Part shown: positions 8,621-16,863 of the stretch, in pieces
Layout of the letters: each line of letters begins with the position of its first letter
Numbering within the stretch: position 1 is the stretch's first letter
Assembly: GCF_014305095.1 (NCBI RefSeq)
Contig: NZ_JACRUI010000003.1
Coordinates: forward strand, 372,001 to 436,000
Length of the DNA stretch: 64,000 bases
Source of the DNA: Flavobacterium kayseriense
GTDB taxonomy: Bacteria; Bacteroidota; Bacteroidia; Flavobacteriales; Flavobacteriaceae
Direction: 5' to 3'
Program-made: the position numbers and the translations under genes
Notes under the pieces: generated by a model
What the model saw: only the letters and a program-made list of their open reading frames with translations
What the model was told of the DNA's origin: nothing
Database searches by the model: none

Positions 8621-10648
8621 TTACAATAAACCATTGTATTTACGAACAAACCATTCCGTAGTAAGGAAAATCGAAATTAAAACTAACAACCAATACCAAT
8701 CAATAATTGGAGATCGAGAAGTCGTACTTTTTTGAACGGATTGATAATTTTTGTCTTGAATAAGAGATTGCACAACCTGATCAATTTGATTTGGAAAATA
8801 CAACTTGCCTTTGGTGATGCTTGCCAATTGGCTTAATTTGTCTATATCTGGATTGACAAATTGTTTTTCTATATCAAAATCTAAAATTTCAAATGAACTT
8901 GTATAAGTTGCATTTGATGTTAACTCCGTTACCTTAAAGTTATAATTCCCTGCTCCTAGTCCATCTAAATTTACCTTATAACTATTACTTCCTTTTAGTA
9001 AATCGTAATTAGTAACTTTCTTAGTTTTAGAATTAATAACGGCGATTGTTAAACGCGCTTTCTCATCAAACTCATAGTTTTTATTAAAGTATTGTGCAGT
9101 GATTTCTATTGCATCGCCCGAATTATAGAAACTTTCATGGTTAACTACCAATGATTTCTTGGCCCCGTTTGAAGACAAATATTGAATAATTTTATCCATA
9201 AAAATATCAAATTTCTCATAGGACTGTTGGTCGATATGACTTTGTAAACGCCATTTCCACATATTCTCACCAAACAAAAAAGCGTTACGTTTCCCCTGAT
9301 TTTCATTAAAACTTAACAATGGCGAACCTGTTTCTAGATTTCTAATTTTAGCCGAAAGTAGAACAGCAAGATCGCTATTGATCTGAATTTTACCATACGC
9401 ATTTTGTAGCGGTGGAAAGCTTTCAAATCCAATATTTTCTATCGCAAATAAATTAAACTGACCTTCAAAACTTGGCAAATAATCTTCTTTTTGATTAGTC
9501 ATTTTAAAAGTAAAACTGCTTTGAATTTGATTCAAAAAATCAAAATCTGTTTGGGTTCCCGTTATAATAAAGCTGCTTAAGCCCGCTACTTTATTCAAAT
9601 CAATTACCGGTTTAAAACTGGTAGTTGGTTGATATAAAATTAAAACTCCATAATCTTGCAAGGTTTTGATATCCTTTGGATTAACAATACTTACTTTACG
9701 CTGTGCATTAGATTCAATGGCACGTTTTAAAGCACCAATATCAGGATGGTTAATAGCACTTACAAGAGCCACATTTGTCTTTTGATCGATCACTTCGACT
9801 GCAAAGTTTTTCGTATTATTATAGGTATTTTTTTCTTTTTCCAGCGAACTAATTGTCGCTTTATACACTTGTGATCCAATTTTGTCAGCAGGCAAAAGAA
9901 CGCTGACAACTGCTATATTTTTCGTTTTAGAAAAAGAAACATTCTCCTTTGCTAAGATGGTACTCCCTTGACTAATTTGAATATTTGCTGCTAGATTTTT
10001 ATCCCCTGCATACTCTAAAAACACTTCTACAGGAAACTTATTCTTGTAAAAAGCATACTTATTTACATTCAGCTGATTAATTTTTAAATCCACCACTTTG
10101 ATTGTATCTCCCAGAATAATGGGGAAGACTGCATTATTAGCATCAAAACTGTAAACATAATCATTACCATTTGTCTGGTTACCATCAGAAATAAGTATAG
10201 TAGGAAACGAAATATTTTTATTGATAACCTTTATATCTTTAGCGACAGCATCAAGATTAGTCTGGCTACCTTTATAATCTACTTTATCTAGTGGTCGAGA
10301 ATCAACATCAAATTGGTAGGTTTGGACTGCGTATTTTTCTTGAATAGCTGGATTTGCCAGTATCGTTTTTAAAATTAAATTGGCTGTACTATCTGCTTTC
10401 AAATTAAGTATTGAACTTGAGTTGTCAATAGCAATAACTAACGGCGGTTTAATAATTTCTAATTTCGTACTTGAAATTATCGGGTTGATCATCAGCAACA
10501 ACACTCCAAAGAGGGATAGAAAACGTAAAAAAGCCAAAAACAAGTTGACTTTAGACTTATTCTTGGCTTTATATATGTATTGAAAAAATGATAAACCACC
10601 AGCTATTAATATTGAAACAAATAATAATAGCACGGTAGTTGTTGTCAT
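8621..10648 (-). CDS. VWA-domain membrane protein
   Basis: Protein of 675 aa with two N-terminal transmembrane helices (about 5-25 and 36-56) and one near the C-terminus (about 648-668), so most of it is probably periplasmic. A von Willebrand A domain begins near residue 68 with the MIDAS sequence DNSSS (Asp75, Ser77, Ser79) and continues with ILISDGNQTNG. The rest has Ig-like beta-rich stretches. The layout recalls BatA/aerotolerance-type VWA proteins, but no MoxR ATPase or other Bat gene is next to it. The partner and function are unknown. Confidence 0.75.
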   Translation of the reverse strand: MTTTTVLLLFVSILIAGGLSFFQYIYKAKNKSKVNLFLAFLRFLSLFGVLLLMINPIISSTKLEIIKPPLVIAIDNSSSILNLKADSTANLILKTILANPAIQEKYAVQTYQFDVDSRPLDKVDYKGSQTNLDAVAKDIKVINKNISFPTILISDGNQTNGNDYVYSFDANNAVFPIILGDTIKVVDLKINQLNVNKYAFYKNKFPVEVFLEYAGDKNLAANIQISQGSTILAKENVSFSKTKNIAVVSVLLPADKIGSQVYKATISSLEKEKNTYNNTKNFAVEVIDQKTNVALVSAINHPDIGALKRAIESNAQRKVSIVNPKDIKTLQDYGVLILYQPTTSFKPVIDLNKVAGLSSFIITGTQTDFDFLNQIQSSFTFKMTNQKEDYLPSFEGQFNLFAIENIGFESFPPLQNAYGKIQINSDLAVLLSAKIRNLETGSPLLSFNENQGKRNAFLFGENMWKWRLQSHIDQQSYEKFDIFMDKIIQYLSSNGAKKSLVVNHESFYNSGDAIEITAQYFNKNYEFDEKARLTIAVINSKTKKVTNYDLLKGSNSYKVNLDGLGAGNYNFKVTELTSNATYTSSFEILDFDIEKQFVNPDIDKLSQLASITKGKLYFPNQIDQVVQSLIQDKNYQSVQKSTTSRSPIIDWYWLLVLISIFLTTEWFVRKYNGLL

Positions 10649-10719
10649 AATTAAATTTTATTCAGCGTTCAATGCTAGTCACTAGTGAATACACCAATAA
10701 CTTTCACCAAATTTTATTT

Positions 10720-11466
10720 TTAAGTAAGCATTCCTCCATCAACATTCATAACTTGACCAGTTACGTAAGCACTCATGTCTGATGCAAAAAACAAACAAGC
10801 ATTCGCCACATCTTCTGTAGTACCACCGCGTTTCAATGGAATTCCATCTCTCCAACCTTGTACTACATCGTCATTTAACTTAGCTGTCATTTCTGTTTCA
10901 ATAAATCCTGGTGCGATCGCATTACAACGAATGTTACGAGAACCTAATTCCAGCGCCACCGACTTAGTAAAACCAATTACTCCTGCTTTAGAGGCAGCAT
11001 AGTTCGTTTGCCCTGCATTTCCCTTCACTCCCACAACACTACTCATGTTTATGATAGATCCAGAACGTTGCTTCAAGAACGTTCTTTGAATCGCTTTGGT
11101 CATATTAAAAACCGACTTTAGATTGACATCAATAACCTTATCAAAATCTTCTTCTGACATACGCATTAATAGGTTGTCTTTCGTAATTCCGGCATTGTTA
11201 ATCAAGATATCAACTGTACCAAACTCAGCAATTACCGCGTCTACCATAGCTTGCGCTTCGTTAAAATCTGCTGCATTCGATTGGTATCCTTTTGCTTTAA
11301 TTCCTAAAGCGTTCAACTTGTTTTCTAAAGCAAGCGCAGATTCAACAGATGAACTGTATGTAAACGCAACATTTGCTCCGTGTTTAGCAAAAACCTCTGC
11401 TATTCCTTTCCCGATTCCACGACTTGCGCCCGTTATAATGGCAACTTTTCCTTCTAGTAATTTCAT
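10720..11466 (-). CDS. fabG: 3-oxoacyl-[acyl-carrier-protein] reductase
   Basis: Short-chain dehydrogenase of 248 aa that reduces 3-oxoacyl-ACP with NADPH in fatty acid elongation. It has the dinucleotide-binding TGASRGIGKGIA and the catalytic tetrad Asn115, Ser143, Tyr156 and Lys160 (YAASK), and ends with GQVMNVDGGM, typical of FabG. I start at the ATG at 11466 rather than at a TTG two codons earlier. It stands alone, not in a fab cluster. The leader holds a -7 box and a piece resembling a flavobacterial intergenic repeat. Confidence 0.94.
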   Translation of the reverse strand: MKLLEGKVAIITGASRGIGKGIAEVFAKHGANVAFTYSSSVESALALENKLNALGIKAKGYQSNAADFNEAQAMVDAVIAEFGTVDILINNAGITKDNLLMRMSEEDFDKVIDVNLKSVFNMTKAIQRTFLKQRSGSIINMSSVVGVKGNAGQTNYAASKAGVIGFTKSVALELGSRNIRCNAIAPGFIETEMTAKLNDDVVQGWRDGIPLKRGGTTEDVANACLFFASDMSAYVTGQVMNVDGGMLT

Positions 11467-11496
11467 AATCAAAAATTAATTTATTTTTTATTTGAA

Positions 11497-11538
11497 GCTA
11501 ATCCTGCTATCCGCTACAATCTTTTATATCTGCCGCGG
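11497..11538 (-). repeat. Fragment resembling the flavobacterial GC-rich intergenic repeat
   Basis: The fabG leader reads on the minus strand GCCGCGGC, then AAAAGATTGTAGCGGATAGC. This resembles part of the GC-rich element at 36505-36606 (GACTTGTAGTGTACTGCC) and, from memory, repeats scattered in flavobacterial intergenic regions. The similarity is short. Confidence 0.35.
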
Positions 11539-11546
11539 CAAATATA
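11539..11546 (-). promoter_or_regulatory. -7 box TATATTTG of fabG
   Basis: TATATTTG on the minus strand matches TAnnTTTG, about 73 bp upstream of the fabG ATG. It is followed directly by the palindrome GCCGCGGC. No convincing -33 element was found. Confidence 0.5.
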
Positions 11547-11651
11547 AAAGGATTTCCACTTCTATCAGGGCTAAAAACGATAGCCCAAATATATACTATT
11601 TCTTTTTTTAAAAAAAATTTCAGTTTGAATAACGCAAGAAAATGTAGCATT

Positions 11652-12974
11652 TTAGATCTTGAAATAACGATGTACTAATTTATCCCAAAAACCAGCATAT
11701 ATAGCTAAAATAGTAAAAACAAGTAAAAATAAATGATAAAAGGCGTTACCTATTAAATCGAAAAAGTCTAATTTACCATTTGCAAAGCTCAAAATCAACA
11801 ATACTTGTGCTCCATATGGCAAAATACCTTGTACCACACACGAAAAAATATCGAGTATCGCAGCTGTTTTCTTCGGGTTCAAATCATATTCATCGTTAAT
11901 TTCTTTAGCAATAGTACCCGTAATTACAATTGAAACTGTATTATTAGCAATAGCAAGATTTGTCAATCCAACTAAAGTTCCAATACCCATTTGTGCTGAT
12001 TTCTTGCTTTTAATACGCCTTTTTATTTGATGTAAAATATAGTCGATTCCACCTGCTTTATCAACCATAGCAGCTAAACCACCAGACAACATTGATAATA
12101 AGAATATTTCGGTCATGCTTGTAAATCCCTCATAGATCTTCTGGGTAAATTCCATCACAGTAAATTGATTTCCATACAAACCTATGATTCCTGCTACAAT
12201 GGTACCAATAACCAAGGTAGAGAAAACATTAACACCCACTAAAGCGAGAACAATTACTAATATATAAGGGACAATAGCGATCCATTCAAAGTCGGTTTTT
12301 GCAATAGGTACAGCTGTAATATCTGAATTTAGTCCAAGATAGAAAAACAGTAGAATAGTAATGATTGCCGCTGGAAAAGCGATGAATAGATTAATTTTAA
12401 ATTTATCTTTTAAATCTGTTCCTAACGATTGCGTTGCTGCAATGGTAGTGTCCGAGATCATAGATAAATTATCTCCTAACATAGATCCACCTAACAAAGC
12501 TCCAGCAATCAATGGTAATGACGCTCCGCTTGATGTGGCTAAACTTACAGCTATAGGACCAATTGCTACTATAGCTCCCACTGATGTTCCTGTAGCCGTT
12601 GATAAAAATGCAGCTATTAAAAATATCCCTAACGGAAAATAAGCAACATCAATATTATTTATTCCTAAGCTTACTACTGCATCTACTCCACCCATAGCTT
12701 TACTAACCACTGCAAATGCACCTGCAAGTAAATAAATCAAACACATGGTCATGATTTTACTTTCGCCACAGCCTGCAATAAGTGTTTCCACTTTAGTATC
12801 TGTAGACGTTTTATACAATAAAAACGCCGCTATAATACCTAAAATTACAGCTACTGGTGAAGGAAAAGCATAAAAATCATTCAGCCAAATTCCAGCTCCT
12901 AAAAAAGTAAAAATAAAAATAAATAAAGGAATTAGTGCCCAAGCATTTCCTTTTGTTCTAAAATGGTTTGTCAT
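11652..12974 (-). CDS. NhaC-family transporter, probably a methionine transporter (MetT-like)
   Basis: Polytopic inner-membrane protein of 440 aa with about 11-12 transmembrane helices, of the Na+/H+ antiporter NhaC superfamily. I start at the ATG at 12974; a longer frame would begin with TTG at 12998. Visible features are the Gly/Ser/Thr-rich helix STATGTSVGAIVAIGP, the LLGGSMLGDNLSMISDTT segment and the late NLAIANNTVSI segment, each typical of NhaC/YuiF/MetT proteins. The transcript begins with a SAM-I/SAM-IV-like riboswitch, and NhaC-type MetT proteins under SAM riboswitches are known methionine importers, so methionine transport is more likely than sodium export. This assignment is inferred from the regulation. 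Confidence 0.75.
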   Translation of the reverse strand: MTNHFRTKGNAWALIPLFIFIFTFLGAGIWLNDFYAFPSPVAVILGIIAAFLLYKTSTDTKVETLIAGCGESKIMTMCLIYLLAGAFAVVSKAMGGVDAVVSLGINNIDVAYFPLGIFLIAAFLSTATGTSVGAIVAIGPIAVSLATSSGASLPLIAGALLGGSMLGDNLSMISDTTIAATQSLGTDLKDKFKINLFIAFPAAIITILLFFYLGLNSDITAVPIAKTDFEWIAIVPYILVIVLALVGVNVFSTLVIGTIVAGIIGLYGNQFTVMEFTQKIYEGFTSMTEIFLLSMLSGGLAAMVDKAGGIDYILHQIKRRIKSKKSAQMGIGTLVGLTNLAIANNTVSIVITGTIAKEINDEYDLNPKKTAAILDIFSCVVQGILPYGAQVLLILSFANGKLDFFDLIGNAFYHLFLLVFTILAIYAGFWDKLVHRYFKI

Positions 12975-13036
12975 AAAAATGTATACTAAATGAAACAATT
13001 AGAACGACAAGTAAAATCCGATAGTGTTTGTGTGAA

Positions 13037-13129
13037 AACAACATTTTTTCCAAAGGATTTGGCTTATCGTTTTAGCACCTTGCTCGTTGTTGCAGGTTGC
13101 TATCTCATAATGAGATTCGTGATAACGGC
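13037..13129 (-). promoter_or_regulatory. Compact SAM-I/SAM-IV-like riboswitch
   Basis: On the minus strand P1 pairs TTATC (13121-13125) with GATAA (13064-13068). P2 is a short perfect hairpin ATCTCA-TTA-TGAGAT (13102-13116). P3 (13075-13100) holds GCAACC opposite AAGGTGC, followed by TAAA, which is the ligand-binding signature of SAM-I. There is no P4. Instead a 3' hairpin CCAAA-TCC-TTTGG (13050-13062) is followed by GTTGTT (13037-13042), which can pair with AACAAC in the P3 loop (13086-13091). This resembles the P5 and extra pseudoknot of SAM-IV. No U-run follows, so control is probably translational. SAM binding is inferred from the core. Confidence 0.68.
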
Positions 13130-13131
13130 TG

Positions 13132-13160
13132 CAAATGTAATGCATAAAGAAAGAAAACAA
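13132..13160 (-). promoter_or_regulatory. Promoter of the riboswitch/transporter transcript (TTG-N18-TACATTTG)
   Basis: Minus-strand -7 box TACATTTG (13132-13139) with TTG (13158-13160) exactly 18 bp upstream. The predicted start at about 13125-13127 coincides with the first base of P1, so the RNA begins with the aptamer. Confidence 0.75.
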
Positions 13161-13192
13161 GAATGAAATCGTGAATTTTGAAAAATTCCCAT

Positions 13193-13220
13193 AAAAAAAA
13201 GCTTCACCGAAGTAAAGCTT
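13193..13220 (-). terminator. Intrinsic terminator with UUCG tetraloop
   Basis: On the minus strand AAGCTTTAC pairs with GTGAAGCTT around a TTCG loop and is followed by eight T. It ends the transcript of the gene at 13249-13671 just before the riboswitch promoter. Confidence 0.88.
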
Positions 13221-13248
13221 ATCATAATTTATGTAGAGTAGTACTTTA

Positions 13249-13671
13249 TTAAAAAGCTACATTCCATCTTGGTAACCTTCCGTTTTCATCCAAGAAGTTT
13301 TGCAAAACTTGTCCTTCTACTGCTGTTGGGATTGCTTTTGATTTGTCATTAAATGTTTCGTACCAAACCACTTCAAGAACACTAATACCTTCTTTAGCCA
13401 TTTGTGCTGGCCAAGAATATTTTCTTCCTGTTTTTGCAAACTGATGTCCTTCGACAATTTTTTCTTTTAAACCACCATTTTTTATTTTCAAGCTACCATC
13501 ATTTTGAACCGTTCCAGTAGAACCTACCATGATTAACTCTTTTTCCTCACCTACTGCATATACTAAAAAGACACCACTTCCTTCTGAAGCATTACAAACT
13601 TGTTCTAAACTGTCTTCCGAAGCAAATGAAAATGAATCGCTAACTTTAAATTTTTTTAATTCCTTGTACAT
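13249..13671 (-). CDS. Hypothetical protein with GIY-YIG-like pattern
   Basis: Protein of 140 aa with no signal peptide. The order of motifs resembles the GIY-YIG nuclease fold: GVFLVYAVG (GIY-like strand), LIMVGSTG (YIG-like strand), then RKYSWP and a late Glu in TAVEGQVLQNF, where GIY-YIG enzymes have the metal-binding Glu. The canonical tyrosines are largely replaced, so activity is uncertain. It has its own UUCG terminator and stands between the transporter and sucD. I do not recognise a named family; the fold is inference. Confidence 0.6.
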   Translation of the reverse strand: MYKELKKFKVSDSFSFASEDSLEQVCNASEGSGVFLVYAVGEEKELIMVGSTGTVQNDGSLKIKNGGLKEKIVEGHQFAKTGRKYSWPAQMAKEGISVLEVVWYETFNDKSKAIPTAVEGQVLQNFLDENGRLPRWNVAF

Positions 13672-13701
13672 ATTATATTATTTATTTTATTTGGCTTTCA
13701 C

Positions 13702-13730
13702 AAAAAAATACCCCACAATAAGTGAGGATT
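13702..13730 (-). terminator. Second terminator downstream of sucD
   Basis: On the minus strand CCTCAC-TTATT-GTGGGG is followed by TATTTTTTT. The arms copy the core of the terminator at 13824-13850, giving tandem, probably duplicated, terminators between sucD and the next gene. Confidence 0.6.
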
Positions 13731-13823
13731 ACTACAACCATATGTTCTATTTACTAAATTAAGGGACAGAGAATAGTCACTTTTAATAAAGTGCAAAGGT
13801 ATTCCTTTAATTCAATTTATAAT

Positions 13824-13850
13824 AAAAAAGCCCCACAAAAATGTGAGGCT
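13824..13850 (-). terminator. Intrinsic terminator of sucD
   Basis: On the minus strand AGCCTCACA pairs with TGTGGGGCT (one G-U pair) around TTTT and is followed by a T-tract. It lies 27 bp past the sucD stop codon. Confidence 0.85.
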
Positions 13851-13876
13851 AATTCTATTTTTAATTAAGATAATGA

Positions 13877-14749
13877 CTATCCTAAAACTTCTTTTACTTT
13901 TTTACCAATTTCAGCTGGAGAATCTACAACGTGAATTCCACATTCTCTCATGATTTGTTTTTTAGCTTCAGCCGTATCGTCAGATCCACCAACAATAGCA
14001 CCTGCATGTCCCATTGTACGTCCCGCTGGAGCTGTAACTCCTGCAATGAATCCTACAACTGGCTTGCGGTTACCATCAGCTTTGATCCAGTGTGCTGCAT
14101 CTGCTTCTAGTTGACCACCAATTTCACCGATCATTACGATGCATTCCGTTTCTGGGTCGTTCATCAATAATTCAACTGCTTCTTTTGTAGTCGTTCCAAT
14201 AATTGGATCTCCACCAATACCAATAGCAGTAGTAATTCCTAAACCTTGTTTTACAACTTGGTCAGCAGCTTCGTAAGTTAATGTTCCAGATTTAGATACA
14301 ATACCTACTGTTCCTTTTTTGAAAACAAAACCTGGCATGATACCAACTTTAGCTTCACCTGGAGTAATAATTCCAGGACAGTTAGGTCCAATTAATCTAG
14401 CATTTCTTTCTTTAACATAAGCATTAGCTTTAATCATATCAGCAACAGGAATTCCTTCCGTAATAGCTATGATAACTTTAATTCCTGCATCAGCAGCTTC
14501 CATAATAGCATCAGCAGCAAAAGCTGGTGGTACAAAAATGATTGTTGTATCGGCACCTGCTTTTTCTACTGCATCTTTAACAGTATTAAAAACGGGAAGG
14601 TCTAGATGAGTCGTCCCACCTTTTCCTGGAGTTACACCACCAACTACATTAGTTCCGTACTCAATCATTTGAGAAGCATGGAAAGTTCCTTCGCTTCCTG
14701 TAAATCCTTGAACAATTATTTTGGAATCTTTATTAACTAAAACACTCAT
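13877..14749 (-). CDS. sucD: Succinyl-CoA synthetase alpha subunit
   Basis: Protein of 290 aa, the usual SucD length. The alpha subunit binds CoA and carries the phosphohistidine in the reaction succinyl-CoA + NDP + Pi to succinate + NTP + CoA. Visible motifs are the CoA-binding [32 protein letters not shown] and the active-site His248 in [10 protein letters not shown]. The beta subunit gene sucC is not in the window. A good -7 box at 14785-14792 gives it its own promoter downstream of the lipid A genes. Confidence 0.96.
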   Translation of the reverse strand: MSVLVNKDSKIIVQGFTGSEGTFHASQMIEYGTNVVGGVTPGKGGTTHLDLPVFNTVKDAVEKAGADTTIIFVPPAFAADAIMEAADAGIKVIIAITEGIPVADMIKANAYVKERNARLIGPNCPGIITPGEAKVGIMPGFVFKKGTVGIVSKSGTLTYEAADQVVKQGLGITTAIGIGGDPIIGTTTKEAVELLMNDPETECIVMIGEIGGQLEADAAHWIKADGNRKPVVGFIAGVTAPAGRTMGHAGAIVGGSDDTAEAKKQIMRECGIHVVDSPAEIGKKVKEVLG

Positions 14750-14784
14750 GATATATATTTTATGTGATTTTTATATTTGTCTTG

Positions 14785-14792
14785 CAAAAGTA
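14785..14792 (-). promoter_or_regulatory. -7 box TACTTTTG of sucD
   Basis: TACTTTTG on the minus strand matches TAnnTTTG and predicts a leader of about 30 nt. There is no clear -33 TTG at the standard spacing. Confidence 0.55.
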
Positions 14793-14835
14793 AGGTTTTG
14801 AAAATTATTTTGAGCCTTTTTACTACCAAAATAAA

Positions 14836-15198
14836 TCAAGATAATTGACTCATTTGATATCCTCGATATAATTTATCATCTTTTATTTCCCAAATAGTCA
14901 TAAAGTGAGCTAACAGCATCTCTTCTCTAGGATTTTCTACTGTTTTTACAAAATGAGAATAACGTACACTTATCATATGCTCTTCGGCGATAATATGGCT
15001 AATTCTGATTTTAGAACGAACATAGGCTTTACCTAATTCATTAGATAAATTCAGTAAAGATTTATAATCGTGTTGAATAAAACCAGTACTACTATTCCAA
15101 TCCAATGTAACTTCACTATGAAGAAACTCCTTCATGATAGCACTATCAATTAGTGCATCTGATTTATAAAATTTTTGAACAAATTCTTTTGCAGTCAT
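14836..15198 (-). CDS. NTF2/SnoaL-like fold protein
   Basis: Cytoplasmic protein of 120 aa with an N-terminal helical part (AKEFVQKFYKSDALID) and a curved beta sheet pattern, as in the NTF2/SnoaL superfamily (compare EMLLAHFMTIWEIKDDKL near the end). Such proteins can be small enzymes or binding proteins, and no catalytic residue can be assigned. It lies 2 bp downstream of the second lpxD-like gene, so it is co-transcribed with the lipid A genes. No link to lipid A is known to me. Confidence 0.72.
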   Translation of the reverse strand: MTAKEFVQKFYKSDALIDSAIMKEFLHSEVTLDWNSSTGFIQHDYKSLLNLSNELGKAYVRSKIRISHIIAEEHMISVRYSHFVKTVENPREEMLLAHFMTIWEIKDDKLYRGYQMSQLS

Positions 15199-15200
15199 AA

Positions 15201-16130
15201 TTATTTTAATTTACTTAAAATCTCTGGAATTTTCTTAATATTGGCTAATTGTTTTAATTTCTCTCTGGATTCTTCGATAGGAGTTCCGAAATACGTTTTT
15301 CCGCCTTCAACTGATTTTGTTACACCAGTTTGACCTAAAATAACCGCTTTGTCACCGATAGTTATACCACTAGTAGTCCCTACTTGTCCCCATATAGTAA
15401 CTTCATCTTTGATAATCACACAACCCGCTATACCTGTCTGAGAAGCAATTAAACATTTTTTTCCAATTACAGTGTCGTGTCCTACATGAACTTGATTATC
15501 TAATTTTGTACCTTCTCCAATAGTTGTATCACCTGTTACTCCTTTATCAATAGTACAAAGGGCTCCAATTCCTACGTTGTTTTCAATAACAACTCTACCG
15601 CCAGAAATCAACTGGTCAAAGCCATCTGCTCTTTTCTTATAATAGAAAGCATCTGCTCCTAAAATAGATCCTGAGTGAATTATAACATTATCACCAATAA
15701 CCGTGTGATCATATATAACTACGTTCGCATGGATCAAGCAATTTTTACCAATCATAACGTTATTCCCTAAAAACACATTAGGCTGTATGATAGTACCTTC
15801 CCCAACAATAGCGCTTGTGGCTATAGCCAAAAAAGATTGTTGAAATGGCTTGAAATGCTTGGTCAGTGTATTAAAATCTCTGAAAGGATCATCAGAAATC
15901 AATAATGCTTTTCCTTCCGGACACTCTACTTGTTTATTAATTAAAATAATAGTCGCCGCAGATTGCAAAGCTTTATCGTAATATTTCGGATGATCAACAA
16001 AAACAATGTCTCCTTTTTCTACAACATGAATTTCATTCATACCAGAAACAACGAAATCAGCATCACCTATAAATTCACAGTTGATAATACTCGCTATTTC
16101 TTGTAAGGAATACTTTTTAGAAAATTTCAT
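15201..16130 (-). CDS. LpxD-like UDP-3-O-acylglucosamine N-acyltransferase paralogue
   Basis: Protein of 309 aa with an N-terminal LpxD-type uridine-binding domain (ISDDPFRDFNTLTKHF) and a left-handed beta helix of hexapeptide repeats, including HVGHDTVIGKKCLIA, where the LpxD catalytic His lies. It is shorter than the LpxD at 19100-20143 and a second copy in the same cluster. It may acylate a different nucleotide sugar or use a different acyl-ACP. An inverted repeat separates it from efp. The family is clear; the division of labour with LpxD is not. Confidence 0.82.
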   Translation of the reverse strand: MKFSKKYSLQEIASIINCEFIGDADFVVSGMNEIHVVEKGDIVFVDHPKYYDKALQSAATIILINKQVECPEGKALLISDDPFRDFNTLTKHFKPFQQSFLAIATSAIVGEGTIIQPNVFLGNNVMIGKNCLIHANVVIYDHTVIGDNVIIHSGSILGADAFYYKKRADGFDQLISGGRVVIENNVGIGALCTIDKGVTGDTTIGEGTKLDNQVHVGHDTVIGKKCLIASQTGIAGCVIIKDEVTIWGQVGTTSGITIGDKAVILGQTGVTKSVEGGKTYFGTPIEESREKLKQLANIKKIPEILSKLK

Positions 16131-16155
16131 AAATTAAATTAAGGGAGGTAAAATC

Positions 16156-16191
16156 AGAAAATGTGACCTACTATCTAGAATCACATTTTCT
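16156..16191 (-). other. Intercistronic hairpin between efp and the lpxD paralogue
   Basis: Perfect 11-bp inverted repeat AGAAAATGTGA / TCACATTTTCT around a 14-nt loop. No T-tract follows, so it is more likely an mRNA-stabilising or processing hairpin, or a weak attenuator, than a full terminator. Confidence 0.6.
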
Positions 16192-16204
16192 AATAATGTA
16201 TTAT

Positions 16205-16771
16205 TTATTCTTTTACACGCTCCATGTATGAACCTGATGCAGTATCAATTTTAATTTTATCTCCTTCATTAATAAACAAAGGAACATTTACTGAAGCTCC
16301 AGTCTCTACTGTTGCCGATTTTGTAGCGTTAGTTGCTGTATTTCCTTTAATCCCTGGTTCAGCATATGTTACTTCAAGAATAACTGAAGCAGGCATATCT
16401 ACAGAAAGAGGTAAGTCAGTCTCTGTATTAATACTTACCATTACACTTTCTCCTTCTTTCAATAAACCTGGTGAGTCTAAAATGTTTTTATTTAAAGAAA
16501 TTTGTTCGAAAGTCTCTGTATTCATGAAATGAAATTCATCTCCCTCAGGGTACAAAAATTGAAATTTATGATTTTCAACTCGTACTTCTTCAATTTTATG
16601 TCCAGCCGAAAAAGTATTATCTAATACTTTACCATTAGTCAAACTTCTTAATTTAGTTCTAACAAAAGCAGGACCTTTTCCAGGTTTAACGTGAAGAAAT
16701 TCGATGATTTTGTAAATATCATTGTTATATTTGATACATAACCCGTTTTTAATATCTGATGTAGATGCCAT
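16205..16771 (-). CDS. efp: Translation elongation factor P
   Basis: EF-P of 188 aa, which rescues ribosomes stalled at polyproline. It has the KOW-like domain I with the tip loop HVKPGKGPAFVR, so the tip residue is Lys32 (the equivalent of E. coli Lys34) rather than Arg. This excludes rhamnosylation by EarP. Two OB-fold domains follow and end at ASGSYMERV. It lies inside the lipid A gene cluster, between lpxA and the lpxD paralogue. Confidence 0.96.
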   Translation of the reverse strand: MASTSDIKNGLCIKYNNDIYKIIEFLHVKPGKGPAFVRTKLRSLTNGKVLDNTFSAGHKIEEVRVENHKFQFLYPEGDEFHFMNTETFEQISLNKNILDSPGLLKEGESVMVSINTETDLPLSVDMPASVILEVTYAEPGIKGNTATNATKSATVETGASVNVPLFINEGDKIKIDTASGSYMERVKE

Positions 16772-16863
16772 TTTATTTGCGTTGAGCTACTAGCTTTGTG
16801 CTATTAGCGATTTATATTTATTTTTAAATTGTAATTATAAATTCCTTAAAGAAAAAAATAATT

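Noticed and set aside
11096..11479. 127-codon frame opposite fabG
   Set aside because: fabG is a complete, motif-bearing gene on the other strand; this frame has no recognisable protein features.
13064..13129. Full-length SAM-I riboswitch with P4 and kink-turn
   Set aside because: The P4 hairpin and the long P2 with kink-turn are absent, so it cannot be a standard SAM-I; it is described as a compact variant.
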